Shown one piece after another: positions 8,891 to 19,667 of a stretch of 64,000 bases of DNA. Numbering within the stretch: position 1 is the stretch's first letter; each line of letters starts with the position of its first letter. Origin of the DNA: Tetrapisispora phaffii CBS 4417 (lineage: Eukaryota > Ascomycota > Saccharomycetes > Saccharomycetales > Saccharomycetaceae); assembly GCF_000236905.1 (NCBI RefSeq), contig NC_016522.1, positions 806,001-870,000 on the forward strand. Reading direction: 5' to 3'. Position numbers and translations under genes: made by a program. Below the pieces are notes generated by a model. It saw only the letters and a program-made list of their open reading frames with translations. It was not told the origin of the DNA and searched no databases.

Positions 8891-11290
8891 ATGGCGAAGA
8901 AACCTGGTAAGACCCAGAACTCGCAAGCTCAATCGCAAAGGGCAAGTAAAAAAAATAAAATCCCAGCAGACGAACCAAGCCCTTCATTGTTGCAAGCCAT
9001 TGATCAAGATCCTGTGTTACCATTCGAAGTTAAAGATGGTCCAGAAAGACCTTTTTTACAAATAGACACAGAGATCGATGAGCAAACAGACAAATCAGCC
9101 CCAGATCGCAAAGAAAAGATTGTTCAATTACGTACGATGAATACGAAAGTAGAACGTTTGTTGGTTCTCTCTTTAGTACTCATTGCTTCATATGTTAGAT
9201 TAAAGAACTTATCCTGGCCAAACTCAGTGGTCTTCGATGAAGTTCATTTCGGTAAATTTGCTGCTAAATACGTGAAGAATCAATTCTTCTTTGATGTTCA
9301 TCCTCCATTAGCTAAAATGTTATTCGCATATTTCTCTTCAATGGCAGGTTTTAAAGGTGATTTCTTATTTTCAAAGATTGGTGAAGAATTCCCATCAGAT
9401 ACTCCATACGTTTTCATGAGACTTTTCGCTGCTGTATCGGGTCTATTTACAGTATTGTTAATGTATTTTACATTAAGATCTTCCGGTATTAGAATGTGGG
9501 TAGCCTATTTAGTTACTCTTTGTTTTGCCGTCGAAAATTCTTTTGTCACCATCTCTCGTTATATCTTATTGGATTCTCCATTAATGTTATTCATTGCAGC
9601 AGCAGCTTATGCATTCAAAAAATCACAATTGTACCCAGCATTAAGTTTCAATGGCTCTAGATATCTATTAGCCACTGGTGTCGCCTTAGGTTTCGCCGTT
9701 GCATCAAAATGGGTAGGTCTTTTTACAATTGCTTGGGTCGGTGCTTTGTGTGCTATTAGGTTAATGTTCTACTTGGGTGATTTAACAATTCCAATCTCAA
9801 AGACTATTAAAATCGCTCTCTCTAAATTGATCTTCTTATTGGTGGTTCCATTTATTTTATACGCTACTTTTTTCTATGTACATTTTGAAACGCTAATTAA
9901 CGACGGTGATGGTTCCGCATTCTTTTCTCCAGGTTTTAGAATGACTTTAAAAGGTAATAATATCCCACAAAATGTTTATTCCGATGTTGGTGTCGGTTCA
10001 GTTGTCACTCTAAGACATTTAGGTACTCATGGTGGTTATTTACATTCGCATACCGCAACTTATGAAACTGGTTCAAAGCAACAACAAGTTACTTGTTATG
10101 GTCATTTGGATGATAATAATAAATGGTTAATCGAATTAGCAAACAGACCAGGTGTCACATTAAACTCATTCCAAAATATCACAGATGGTGAAAAGATTAA
10201 ATTATTCCACATTAATACTCAACATAGATTACACTCTCACGATCATAAACCACCAGTATCATCAAATAGTGATTGGCAAAAGGAAATTTCTTGTTACGGT
10301 TTTGCTGGTTTCAATGGTGATTGGAATGATGACTGGACCGTTGAAATTGATAAGAGAAAAAGTACTCCAGGTGATGCCCAAAAAGTTGTCAAAGCAATTG
10401 ATACTAAATTTAGGCTAAGACACAGTTCAGGTTGTTATTTATTCTCTCATAAGACTAAATTACCAAAATGGGGGTTCGAACAACAAGAAGTCACATGTGC
10501 TCATTCAGGTAAGCCACATCTAACTCTATGGCAAATCGAAGGCAGTGAAAGTGCTGTTCTGCCATCGGACTCCAAGCGTACCTCTTACTCTATTCCAAAT
10601 TTCTGGAGTAAATTCATAGAGTCTCACAAAGTTATGTGGAACATTAACAAGGGACTAACTGCTACTCACGTCTACCAATCTTATCCACAAGAATGGCCTC
10701 TATTACAACGTGGTATTAGTTACTGGGGTAACCATAACAGACAAGTTTACTTATTCGGTAACGCTATCTTATGGTGGTCTGTCTCTTTTGCCGTAGTTCT
10801 GTTTGCAATTGTTTCGGCTGTTGAATTGATACTATGGCATCTAGGATCTCCTGTCTTAAATGAGCCACATGTCATGAACTACCACATCCAATACGTTGAA
10901 TATATTTTAGGTTTCCTGGCACATTATATACCATCTTTCTTGATGCAACGTCAAATGTTTTTACATCATTATTTACCAGCATATTATTTCGGTATTTTAG
11001 CCTTCGCTCATGCTTTCGATATTACCGTTACTTATGTCTGTAAGAAAAAGAGAGTTGGTCAAGTTTTAGCTCTAATTTTTACTATCGTTGTCGTCGCATT
11101 TTACTATTACTATTCTCCAATCATTTACGGTACGGAATGGACTAAAGAACAATGTAAAAAGACTCAATGGTTCCACGGTTGGGACTATAACTGCAATGGT
11201 TTTGTTGATGATTTAACAGAATACGCTACTATTCCAACTACTACCACTACCACTGCTGCTGAAACTGCTGCTGCCGCTGCTGCTAACTAG
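8891..11290 (+). CDS. PMT1: Protein O-mannosyltransferase Pmt1
   Basis: This 799-residue ER membrane enzyme transfers mannose from dolichyl-phosphate-mannose to Ser/Thr of secretory proteins. The catalytic Asp-Glu pair in NSVVFDEVHFGKFA is D116/E117. The transmembrane N-terminal half includes conserved ENSFVTISRYILLDSPLM. Three MIR repeats span roughly residues 365-555 (HGGYLHSH, RLHSHDHKPPVS, GCYLFSH). The C-terminal half has QRQMFLHHYLPAYYFGILA. Similarity to Pmt1 (YDL095W) is higher than to its paralogue Pmt5, which lacks the DE pair. The N-terminus is longer than in S. cerevisiae by a basic Gln/Ser-rich leader, and the C-terminus ends in a Thr run and an Ala run. Substrates include cell-wall GPI proteins such as the CWP1-like proteins of this window. 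Confidence 0.95.
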   Translation: MAKKPGKTQNSQAQSQRASKKNKIPADEPSPSLLQAIDQDPVLPFEVKDGPERPFLQIDTEIDEQTDKSAPDRKEKIVQLRTMNTKVERLLVLSLVLIASYVRLKNLSWPNSVVFDEVHFGKFAAKYVKNQFFFDVHPPLAKMLFAYFSSMAGFKGDFLFSKIGEEFPSDTPYVFMRLFAAVSGLFTVLLMYFTLRSSGIRMWVAYLVTLCFAVENSFVTISRYILLDSPLMLFIAAAAYAFKKSQLYPALSFNGSRYLLATGVALGFAVASKWVGLFTIAWVGALCAIRLMFYLGDLTIPISKTIKIALSKLIFLLVVPFILYATFFYVHFETLINDGDGSAFFSPGFRMTLKGNNIPQNVYSDVGVGSVVTLRHLGTHGGYLHSHTATYETGSKQQQVTCYGHLDDNNKWLIELANRPGVTLNSFQNITDGEKIKLFHINTQHRLHSHDHKPPVSSNSDWQKEISCYGFAGFNGDWNDDWTVEIDKRKSTPGDAQKVVKAIDTKFRLRHSSGCYLFSHKTKLPKWGFEQQEVTCAHSGKPHLTLWQIEGSESAVLPSDSKRTSYSIPNFWSKFIESHKVMWNINKGLTATHVYQSYPQEWPLLQRGISYWGNHNRQVYLFGNAILWWSVSFAVVLFAIVSAVELILWHLGSPVLNEPHVMNYHIQYVEYILGFLAHYIPSFLMQRQMFLHHYLPAYYFGILAFAHAFDITVTYVCKKKRVGQVLALIFTIVVVAFYYYYSPIIYGTEWTKEQCKKTQWFHGWDYNCNGFVDDLTEYATIPTTTTTTAAETAAAAAAN

Positions 11291-11610
11291 AATTACTATA
11301 AGTGATCTTTTTTAAGAATATTGCCAAAAACTTAAAAACGTTTTATTATAGATTATTTTACAAAGAACATGAACCATTTTTTATATTCCAATCAATTTGG
11401 AAAGACGATTATAATAGAATTTGGAAAAAGTAAATAAGAATATTAAAATGTCCTACAGTTGACTATAGTGAATTCGTTAATAAATATTTGTATAATATAA
11501 TTCGATAAAAGTTAATTAATAAACTTAATATAAAATTATAGTCAGTAACTAATCTCTAGTTGTAAAATTGGACATAAATCAAATTAAACGTTTCAAAATA
11601 TATATGCTGA
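11291..11610. other. Convergent spacer, PMT1 and the YMR155W-like gene
   Basis: 320 AT-rich bases between two stop codons. It must hold both 3' ends; no gene seen. Confidence 0.5.
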
Positions 11611-13224
11611 TTAATTGTAAGTATTTTTTTTGCTTTTATTGTGAATATTAAACATTAATGCCAAAGTGAAAACAAGAACTAATACCGTAGAGTATCGCAC
11701 TGTTGTGAATGTGTCAGTATAGCATGGGCTACCTTCTTGGCAAATTCCGGTTAATGAATCAGCCTTATGTGATAATTCATTTCCTAGCAAAGAAGCAAAA
11801 AATTTAACAGTTACGATACCACCAGATGTACTTAGACCCCATATGGTACTAAACCCTTCCGAGCCGAATGCCTCGGCTATTATTGATGGGAATGATCCAA
11901 ACATTATGCCAAATCCTAGTCCAAATAGCATGGAACAATATGATATTGTGGAATAATTAGAGGTGTTCAAAGTAGATGTATCTGTCTCTCTGTGTGTACT
12001 CGAATTAGACAGGATCATCCAGGATGCAAAAAGTGTTAACAAAGAACAAAAAATAATATTCCACAATCTCTGGCAACGATACCTCTTCACTAATATGTCT
12101 GAAATTGGTCCTGAAACTAGTCTCCCAGAAAATGACATTAAAGACAGAATGGAAACTTGTAATGATTGCATTTTCTCTAGTTTAGCTGATGTACCACCAA
12201 TATCAATTTTCTCAGTATTAGCTTGAACTATATAACCAACAGAATAAATATACATCTGCCCAATACCTTGCAATGTTGCCAGAATAAAAAAATGGATGTA
12301 AAATCTGTAATCTTTTAATGCCACAATGACAGAATTAACGGTTCTTTTCTCATTTTGTTGGTCAGTGAATGTGTGATCTATTGAATCTTGATAACTATTG
12401 ATTGGAACAGTAGAATCAAACGTCGAGAATTGTCGATGATCCAGGGTATGAATAACTAGTGGATTTGCAGCAGATTTAGGTGAAAGGAGCGATTCTCTTG
12501 GGGAGCTAAACTTGCTAATAGATGGCTGTAGTATAGGTGTAGATGGCTCTTTAGGTTCGGCAAATATTTGACTGTTAAGCTCTGGAGTCATTGCCTCTGC
12601 TTGAGAGCTCAGTTCATACTCTGGAATTTCCATTGAATTTGGCGTTTTCAATACTACAATTGTCAGCGCACCAATTAGTAACATTACTGAGCATACGATT
12701 GACAGAAATCTGAAAGTGTTTCGTATGTCTGTTCCAAAGAAAAATGGACAAAGGTTAGAAAATACTAAACCTGATAATGCATATAAAGATACAGGAAATG
12801 CACCTGCTGTACCTCTATATTTGGGAAAGTTGATAGTGCAACATGTAACTGCAGAATACAGTCCACATACAGAACAGAAACCTAAAAGAGACAATGAAAG
12901 AGACAATAAGAAAAAATTGGAAATTCGATATTCGTAACAATACCCAAGTATTGTATATGCAATAAACGTGCCAATTGAGCCAATTAAGCAGGCAACCCTT
13001 GGATTTTTATCTACAATCATACCTGCAATAAATCCAAACAAAGAACTTCCAATATTTAAGGATAATGACAATCCACTAGTGGTAGAGATTGGTATATTGC
13101 ACCTTTCAATTAATTGTGGAGCATAGTATGAGTATAAATAAGGTGTACCAGCACCCAGGGTGACAATATTACTTCCTATAAATGCTCTTACCCTAGGATC
13201 TGCTAACACACGCCTTAAGTTCAT
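11611..13224 (-). CDS. Nodulin-like major facilitator protein (YMR155W-like)
   Basis: A 537-residue membrane protein with about 12 hydrophobic segments in two halves, split by a polar loop at about residues 200-300 that is rich in Ser, Glu and Pro. It starts MNLRRVLADPRVRAFIGSNIVTLGAGTPY, the N-terminal signature of the fungal nodulin-like MFS group that includes YMR155W. The conserved block NFPKYRGTAGAFPVSLYALSGLVFS lies in the first half. The YMR155W substrate is not known. Position near AIM36 and NUP53 fits YMR155W. It is head to head with SRP14. Confidence 0.85.
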   Translation of the reverse strand: MNLRRVLADPRVRAFIGSNIVTLGAGTPYLYSYYAPQLIERCNIPISTTSGLSLSLNIGSSLFGFIAGMIVDKNPRVACLIGSIGTFIAYTILGYCYEYRISNFFLLSLSLSLLGFCSVCGLYSAVTCCTINFPKYRGTAGAFPVSLYALSGLVFSNLCPFFFGTDIRNTFRFLSIVCSVMLLIGALTIVVLKTPNSMEIPEYELSSQAEAMTPELNSQIFAEPKEPSTPILQPSISKFSSPRESLLSPKSAANPLVIHTLDHRQFSTFDSTVPINSYQDSIDHTFTDQQNEKRTVNSVIVALKDYRFYIHFFILATLQGIGQMYIYSVGYIVQANTEKIDIGGTSAKLEKMQSLQVSILSLMSFSGRLVSGPISDILVKRYRCQRLWNIIFCSLLTLFASWMILSNSSTHRETDTSTLNTSNYSTISYCSMLFGLGFGIMFGSFPSIIAEAFGSEGFSTIWGLSTSGGIVTVKFFASLLGNELSHKADSLTGICQEGSPCYTDTFTTVRYSTVLVLVFTLALMFNIHNKSKKNTYN

Positions 13225-13775
13225 GATCTATTTATATGGAATGTCAATTTAACCACTTGTGTTCATAGAATAATATCTAACGACTTTATAAATTTGTCTA
13301 ATTCTCTAATTAGTTTCTCTTTCTAGGCTATGGTTGCACATATATATATTAATGTTAAGGATGCTACAGCACGTTAATATATATGTAGCATATCCTCAAC
13401 GCTGAGGTATAATTGTGACCGCTAAACCTTGACCAAGTCGTTTAAAGTCTTGGTCATTACCTGCAGTCAAAAGTTACAAAAGGTTTTAAATATCATTTAA
13501 TGTCACGTGCCAAAGCCTGAAGACTAACTGAAAAATGTTCAATATCAGATTAAACTTTAAACATTAAGTATTGATAAATGCAGATATATATTGACCATTA
13601 GAATTAATTGAATATTCTAATATATAGGTACAATTGCAAAGGGTCTCTATTGGAAGTTCGATTAGAATTTGGACGATTGCATATTACTTTAAAGGGTTTA
13701 ATTTGGTGAATCGGCTTAGTCTCTTTGGTCGTTTATTTTACAAAGTTTAAGATCTCTAAGTACGTGATAGAAATA
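13225..13775. promoter_or_regulatory. Divergent promoter region, YMR155W-like gene and SRP14
   Basis: 551 bases. It contains a perfect GTCACGTG E-box at 13502-13509 and an imperfect inverted repeat (GGATGCTAC near 13359, GTAGCATATCC near 13385). No ORF of note. Confidence 0.5.
13502..13509 (+). promoter_or_regulatory. CACGTG E-box (Cbf1/Pho4-type)
   Basis: GTCACGTG matches the Cbf1 consensus RTCACRTG. It is 267 bases upstream of the SRP14 ATG and 278 bases upstream of the divergent transporter start. Which gene it serves is not clear. Confidence 0.4.
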
Positions 13776-14216
13776 ATGGTGAATAGTGGATGTTTAAGTT
13801 CAGAAGACTTTCTTTTGAAGGTTGCTGAATATTTTAAAATATCTAATGAACGTAACATTGCAGTACGTTTGACTTTAAAGAGACTGGTGGAACATGATGA
13901 AGTTGAATTGAAACCTGAATACGATGTCACTAATCAACCTGCTTACGATGTATCTACCCAAGCTCAATCATTGTCCGTTACTTCAATCAAACCAAATAAC
14001 AACGACAGAGAATATTCATTATTAGTGAGAGCATCGTACGGCTCTCACAAAGGTAAAAATAAGTGTTCAACTATAATATCCGCAGGTTCATTGGATAAAT
14101 TCTGGCAAGATTATTCTTCTGTAGTCAGAACCAATATGGATGGTTTAGTTAAGAAGAAGAAGAAGAAGAGAAGTACGAAGACTGCATTAAAATCAAAAAA
14201 ATCTGTAAAGAATTAA
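13776..14216 (+). CDS. SRP14: Signal recognition particle subunit Srp14
   Basis: The ATG at 13776 gives 146 residues, exactly the length of S. cerevisiae Srp14 (YDL092W). The longer reading from TTG 13725 is rejected. The protein starts MVNSGCLSSEDFLLKVAEYF and carries the Alu-domain fold blocks RLTLKRLVEHD and SLLVRASYGSHKGKNKCSTI. It ends in a Lys-rich tail (KKKKKKRSTK) typical of the yeast protein. Srp14 binds the Alu domain of SRP RNA, as a homodimer in yeast, and slows elongation during targeting to the ER. Confidence 0.96.
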   Translation: MVNSGCLSSEDFLLKVAEYFKISNERNIAVRLTLKRLVEHDEVELKPEYDVTNQPAYDVSTQAQSLSVTSIKPNNNDREYSLLVRASYGSHKGKNKCSTIISAGSLDKFWQDYSSVVRTNMDGLVKKKKKKRSTKTALKSKKSVKN

Positions 14217-14346
14217 ATAAATAAGAAAGTTAAGAGAGTAATTTCTTAGCAAATTATCAGCACATGTATAATTTAAAATATATCAGTTCCATATTTATGC
14301 GTATGTAGTTTTTATTTGAAGTTATGGGTACATATTTGTTTCCATG

Positions 14347-15600
14347 TTACCTAAAATGATCATATATCTTTGATGCGACATCTATTGGAATGCCATAAAT
14401 TGGATTAACTGGGTTTAGTTCTGAATATCCTATATTATCACGTTTCTTCACAATAATCGAGGTAGCATTAGTTTTATCCAAAATATCGAATTTGTATTCT
14501 GTAATGGCTAACCCAGATAGAACATAATTTGTGTGGTAAAAATCAGGACGCTTTCCTGGTTTATCTCTTAATCCTGGCATTTTATCATCTTGGCAACAAC
14601 GAAGTATGTATTCGCGAAGGCTATCATGATCAAATATATAATCACCATATCCGTAAGCCTCTAAGATAGCAATAGTACCTCCAACCCAAAAACTGTAACA
14701 TCCGTCCACCAGTTTATTGCTCCTTCCACAGAAACCTTTTTCTTCATTGTATTGTTTAGTGGCACACCATTCTATTAGTTTGGGAATATTGATCGAATCA
14801 AGTTTACCCAGAATTGCAAGAGCAGCAACTGCACAGAATGTATACCCTCCATGTGCTTCATCTTCCTGAGGACATCCACCAAACCCACCTTCAAAATTTT
14901 GACATGCTATTAGATATTCTAATACATTTTCAGTAAGCTCTGGAGTTATTATATTTAATAATGATGCAATACTCAACGCACAATATACACCTCTTGTATC
15001 ATTTTCCCCCACAGTAAAAGATGTCTTGAATCCACCATTTTTTTGCTTTATTGAAAGTAGCCAATTAAGAATAGCATCCCGGTTTACAAGATCCCAACTA
15101 TTATCAATATTATCACAAAGAGTTAGAGTGTTGATAGCAGCATAAGTAGCAGCAACATGTGGTAATTGTCCTATACCGCCAGCAAAGGGACCACCATCGG
15201 GCGATATAACAAATATTTTCTCTTTTAATCTTTTCTTATGATCATCAGTAAGCCAAGCAGCATCTAACATATAGAGGGAGTTAGCAACCCAGTACAGTAT
15301 CCATGGTTGTGATGCATCTAGTGCAGTCATTTGTGATGGTAATTGTAGTGAAAAAGCAGCAGTTAAATACATTTTCAAAAAATCACGATTCAATTTTGAT
15401 TCTAAATCGGGGTCTTCTAGTAACGGTAAACAATCTTTCAATACCTCATTTCTATCAGCAATTGTTTCCGTTTGATAATCTGATGTATCTGATATGACAT
15501 CCATTTCTTCTTCGCTTGATAATTCCCTTTCTATAATAGGTTTTTTCCTACCTAATAATTTATTATTAATAAATTTAAACCTATTCAGATTTCTTTCCAT
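14347..15600 (-). CDS. RAM1: Protein farnesyltransferase beta subunit
   Basis: From the ATG at 15600 the protein has 417 residues, near the 431 of S. cerevisiae Ram1 (YDL090C). The GTG at 15618 is discarded. It consists of prenyltransferase alpha-alpha barrel repeats with the family GGFGG-type turns (QNFEGGFGGCPQEDEAHGGYTFCA, KGFCGRSNKLVDGCYSFW). Zinc ligands are visible as D299, C301 and H356 (in DFYHTNYV). With the Ram2 alpha subunit it farnesylates CaaX proteins such as Ras and a-factor. The gene follows SRP14 tail to tail, as in S. cerevisiae apart from lost genes. Confidence 0.96.
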   Translation of the reverse strand: MERNLNRFKFINNKLLGRKKPIIERELSSEEEMDVISDTSDYQTETIADRNEVLKDCLPLLEDPDLESKLNRDFLKMYLTAAFSLQLPSQMTALDASQPWILYWVANSLYMLDAAWLTDDHKKRLKEKIFVISPDGGPFAGGIGQLPHVAATYAAINTLTLCDNIDNSWDLVNRDAILNWLLSIKQKNGGFKTSFTVGENDTRGVYCALSIASLLNIITPELTENVLEYLIACQNFEGGFGGCPQEDEAHGGYTFCAVAALAILGKLDSINIPKLIEWCATKQYNEEKGFCGRSNKLVDGCYSFWVGGTIAILEAYGYGDYIFDHDSLREYILRCCQDDKMPGLRDKPGKRPDFYHTNYVLSGLAITEYKFDILDKTNATSIIVKKRDNIGYSELNPVNPIYGIPIDVASKIYDHFR

Positions 15601-16141
15601 ATTATCGAAGAACTGCACAGATTAAAAATGATGTAATTATCAACTAGTGAACTATATATATATGATTATAAAACCCTTCAATGACATGATGATTATGACC
15701 CATGAAACTCAAAAATTCATCAAACCATCCATCGTTTTATTAAAGGTTGGTACATTTTTATATCAACTTCGTTATTGAAACTTTTTACGATGTCCGGATT
15801 AAAAGTGCGTAGGAATGTCTTGGTAAGATGAGATGTTTCAAGATGAAACATTCTAAAACTAAGACAATTGTCAAAGGACTTAGTTATATTTAGTTTAAAG
15901 ATTAGTTTAATCATTTCGTAACGTAATTGAATATATAGATCATTGTGTTTTTTTATCTAATGGACCATTTCATACAGGTAAGAGAGTTTTTTCTTTTGAT
16001 TTTATAGTTATGTATCATAGAAACTATCTATGTAGCACTTTAATGCAGGATGGATTTATATAAAATATGTACTATTGCGTATATAAGTTAAAGTTTAAAA
16101 GAGATGCTATGGTAGAATTTATATTATCTTGACTAGTAATA
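15601..16141. other. Spacer between RAM1 and NUP53
   Basis: 541 bases: the RAM1 promoter and the NUP53 3' region. A 64-codon frame at 15720-15914 on the minus strand has no recognisable features. In S. cerevisiae NUR1 lies in this interval of chrIV; no trace of it is seen. Confidence 0.5.
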
Positions 16142-17614
16142 TTACAAATCATTCCAACCAAATAACCAATCATTAACCTTATGTAATAAACCAGCTGTTT
16201 GTTGTTGCTTATGTTGTATATTAAGTTCTTCTTGATGGCGCATTTTCATTTCTAGAGTTCTTAAAAAGTTGTGATTATTAGTGTTTGCGTTATGTAGGAA
16301 CAATGATTTACCATCTTTTATATCTAATCTATGAGAAAGATATGATGGGGTTTTGGTATTTCCATTTAGCTCTGAAGGAGAGTTGGTTCTATCATCTTTA
16401 TCATTATTATTATGTAAAGGCGTCTTGAAATTAATGTTATTTGTGGAACTGAAATTAAAATTGCCTATATCATCACTTTTTTCAATTTTACATGAAGCTA
16501 ATTGTTCAACAGCAGCTTTGGAATATGGGATGCAACCAACTAAGGAACCGCCGATAACTATACCATTTTCTTGTAAAGCTCTGATAGCAGAGGAATTCGA
16601 ATCGTATGTCAATTTTACCCATCCGTCGCCGGTATAAATCGGGTATTTCTTTTTCATTTCATTATTATTATTAATGTTTTGCGTAAAAGTCTTTAAAGTT
16701 GATGCGGTTATACCAGATGTACTACGTAGGACTTGGAAATCTTCTAAAATATTACCGAATTTAGCAAAATGTGAGATTATTGAGTTAGAAATACTTTCTG
16801 GATATCCAAAAACTAAAACAGCACCTTCGTGCATTGTTGAAGAAGATGGTGTAATTGTATTTGAATTGTTCTCTTCGAAACGTGAAGTTCCTGATACCTC
16901 TTGAGATGTGAATAAACTTGATACAGGCTTCGAATCAAAAGCACTTGCTGAAAGTATTTGATTTGAAGAGTTTGTTGATGATAATGAAGGCGATAAACCA
17001 GATGCTATATTGCTACTTGTTAGAGATTCCATGAAGATTCCAGATGAATTATTTCCCAGCTTAGAAGAAACACCAAACTCTTCTTCCCTTTGCCAATCAA
17101 GTAACGATAAAGTAGGTGGAGCTTCATTCGAATCCACTAGTATATTGTTACCTTCTAAGTTTTTGTTCTGAGCATTTTTAGAATTAAATAGATTTGTAGA
17201 TTTTCTTGATCCAAATGACATATTTTCGAAACCTGAATTTGTGGTTAAAGCATTAGAACTTGAAGAAAAAGATGTTGATGAAGTAATAGTTGATGATTGT
17301 TTACCTAGTTCGTTATTTTCATTCACATTTCTTCTTATCACATTCTGTGGGATATTTCTCTTTTTCGGGTTGTTGAACCATTCCGGTTCTTGCCCTTTCA
17401 TGTTTGTATCAAATTGTGACTGCAGATCATTGGCAAATAAAGGCTTGTTTTTATTATTCAGTTGTATGTATGATTGCTGAGAATTGTTTTGTAGTTGATG
17501 ATAAGTCTTCTGTTGATTTCCCTGTTGTTGTGAAGTGTCTTCAGATGGTTGCAGGAAATTAATGGAAACATTACTAAACCTGTTATTGTTGGAACTGGTA
17601 CCTGAATTAAACAT
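16142..17614 (-). CDS. NUP53: Nucleoporin Nup53 (paralogue of Asm4/Nup59)
   Basis: A 490-residue nucleoporin. The N-terminal part is Asn/Gln/Ser-rich with short conserved islands: RFSNVSINF, EWFNNPKKRNIPQNVIRR and VDSNEAPPTLSLLDWQ. The RRM-like MPPN domain spans about residues 265-375 (LVFGYPESISNSIISHFAKFG, and YPIYTGDGWVKLTYDS). The extreme C-terminus VNDWLFGWNDL is the amphipathic membrane-binding helix. These islands fit S. cerevisiae Nup53 (YMR153W) better than Nup59 (YDL088C). The two are duplicates from the genome duplication, so either label describes the same ancestral locus. It binds Nup170, Nic96 and the pore membrane. Confidence 0.88.
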   Translation of the reverse strand: MFNSGTSSNNNRFSNVSINFLQPSEDTSQQQGNQQKTYHQLQNNSQQSYIQLNNKNKPLFANDLQSQFDTNMKGQEPEWFNNPKKRNIPQNVIRRNVNENNELGKQSSTITSSTSFSSSSNALTTNSGFENMSFGSRKSTNLFNSKNAQNKNLEGNNILVDSNEAPPTLSLLDWQREEEFGVSSKLGNNSSGIFMESLTSSNIASGLSPSLSSTNSSNQILSASAFDSKPVSSLFTSQEVSGTSRFEENNSNTITPSSSTMHEGAVLVFGYPESISNSIISHFAKFGNILEDFQVLRSTSGITASTLKTFTQNINNNNEMKKKYPIYTGDGWVKLTYDSNSSAIRALQENGIVIGGSLVGCIPYSKAAVEQLASCKIEKSDDIGNFNFSSTNNINFKTPLHNNNDKDDRTNSPSELNGNTKTPSYLSHRLDIKDGKSLFLHNANTNNHNFLRTLEMKMRHQEELNIQHKQQQTAGLLHKVNDWLFGWNDL

Positions 17615-18250
17615 CTCTTTTAAAAGTTTGTAAGGTATAATATGTCTATTTTCTTCTTACTGTTATCTATAACAAAATAAATGAAATAAAACCTTTTTCA
17701 ACAGTGATTGAACTCTGCACAACGAATAACAAAGCAATCGATTAGCGTGGCAATTGGATAGATGTATAAGACCTTCGAATATCAACAGATAGTGGCAACA
17801 GTTGTTCAAGACCAATTTACAGTTTAATTAATAAATAGTTTATTCTTATGATTACTTGTTTATAATATTAAATAAATCGATTTCTTGAAACTTTCAAATA
17901 AAAAATTTTTTGAAATTCCGAATCTATAGAGATATTATGCGGGTAAATTACAGTGTAAGCTGTAAGCTTTATAGAAACGTTAAGATGGTTTAGGATAGTT
18001 AGGATCCATTGGGTTCAACAGCACCATGAAACTTCCTGGTAAGCATATTAGTGTTAGATTGTTTAGTTAAAGGTGCTCCTTTAGTTAAAATCGTTTTTTA
18101 TCTACTGGAAGTACTCTTTCTGTTGATATAAACACCGGCAATAGAAATAGGGTCTTTGATATTCCTAATTGTTTATTATTACAGAAAATATATAATTATG
18201 TATATGCTGTTGCTCATGTGTCTATATATTTATGCATCGCAGTATGCTTT
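17615..18250. other. Spacer between NUP53 and LUC7
   Basis: 636 bases containing the NUP53 upstream region and the LUC7 3' end. No gene, RNA or clear binding site was found. Confidence 0.5.
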
Positions 18251-19003
18251 TTATCGTAGCCTGTATTTCTGTTTTTGCTTTAGGATGTCCAATTGTTCTC
18301 TCATCTTTAGATATCCGATATGTATTTTACCCAAAAAGTGATCAGCTAATCTTCTATCTGTATCCAGTCTTGATAAATATGCACCACACACTTCGCAAAC
18401 TTGTAACTTCTGTTGCGCCATTTGACCAACATTTTCTGTAATACTCCTCACTTTCGCAGCCAATAGCTTTCTCTGCTTTCTGAATTCTTCTAGTTTAACT
18501 GACTGTGCCATGGCTTTGGTCACCTCGTTCGTATGCATCAAGCACTCTATTTCTTGGTCCATAAGTCCAATCTTCGAGTCTAATATATCCAACTCTTCTG
18601 TAACCTGTTTAATTCTCTCTTTTTCCTCCACGGTATGTTCCAGGTTCTTTAATGCTGATTGGATCAAACCATTACAATCATTAACAAACTTGGATAGTAC
18701 GACAAAATACTCCCTTTCAAATTCAAGAAATTCCTTCCCCTCCTTCTTCAATGCTTCATATTGTAATTTATGCTTTGTTAAGTGCAATTGAGGACAGTTT
18801 CCCATGCTTTGTTTAGTTCCAATAAACAGATCAAATGGACATTCGCCAACTAAATACGCCTTGCATACTCTTGCATCCTGCAACTCAATATCATTATGGT
18901 TATAGTTGCTCTTATGGTACCTTCTTCTTTCACCAGATCTAATACCTTCTTGGCCCATCAACTGGTCCAAAACTTTTCGTTGCTCATCAACTGCTCTAGC
19001 CAT
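18251..19003 (-). CDS. LUC7: U1 snRNP protein Luc7
   Basis: 250 residues (261 in S. cerevisiae, YDL087C). Two zinc fingers are visible: a CCCH finger with C47, C55, C70 and H74, and a C2H2 finger with C203, C206, H222 and H228. They are separated by a long coiled coil at about residues 75-195. Luc7 sits in the U1 snRNP and helps select 5' splice sites. The N-terminal MARAVDEQRKVLDQLMG is the family start. This is the last chrIV-track gene of block 1. Confidence 0.96.
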   Translation of the reverse strand: MARAVDEQRKVLDQLMGQEGIRSGERRRYHKSNYNHNDIELQDARVCKAYLVGECPFDLFIGTKQSMGNCPQLHLTKHKLQYEALKKEGKEFLEFEREYFVVLSKFVNDCNGLIQSALKNLEHTVEEKERIKQVTEELDILDSKIGLMDQEIECLMHTNEVTKAMAQSVKLEEFRKQRKLLAAKVRSITENVGQMAQQKLQVCEVCGAYLSRLDTDRRLADHFLGKIHIGYLKMREQLDILKQKQKYRLR

Positions 19004-19667
19004 ATTGAAATATCACACCTCACCGAATTCAACGATCTCTCTTACAATAAACCAAACAAAAACACTGAAGAAATATATTATACTCTAACAAACACTATTA
19101 TTGCTCTTCATATATTAATCTACATGTCCTTTATAATACATTTGCAAGACTATTGTAGCTTTTTATCAAAAGGTAATTGAAATGTTGGAAATTGGATTTC
19201 TTCTAAGATTCTGTTTTTGATTTAAAAGCTTCAGCATAGAATTAATGTTAGAAGAAGTAAGCCTTTCTGATTAAAACATATACAAGAATCTAGCATAATA
19301 CATTAACTATATTCACATATGTATATAATTCAGAAGCTGTTTAGAGGAATTCTAGAGATGTAGTAGTTATCTCTTGAAAGCGTGTACTTGGACGTTACTG
19401 TCACTTACTGAATGGGCTCTTCTGAGTAAATGCTAAATCTTTGTGGCAAATGTCAGAACAAAGTAACTTATTAGTGTTGGAGTCTTGCATTGCAATGCAT
19501 GGGCAACAATTGATAATTATATATATATAAATATATATATAGAGATAGATACATATTTAATATTTGTTCACCTACATAAGTTTGAAGATGATTCTTCCGT
19601 TAACAACATAGCCTAAGGACCAAAGGTTAACCTTTTAAAATTCAGTAACAGCTAAGACTAAGAAACG
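19004..19667. promoter_or_regulatory. Divergent spacer, LUC7 and the SDR-like gene
   Basis: 664 AT-rich bases with TA-rich tracts around 19517-19545 and a short palindrome near 19488 (ATGCATTGCAATGCAT-like). No further gene seen. Confidence 0.5.

Noticed and set aside
15720..15914. 64-codon minus-strand frame between RAM1 and NUP53
   Set aside because: Spacer sequence without features; not similar to NUR1, which is expected near here in S. cerevisiae.
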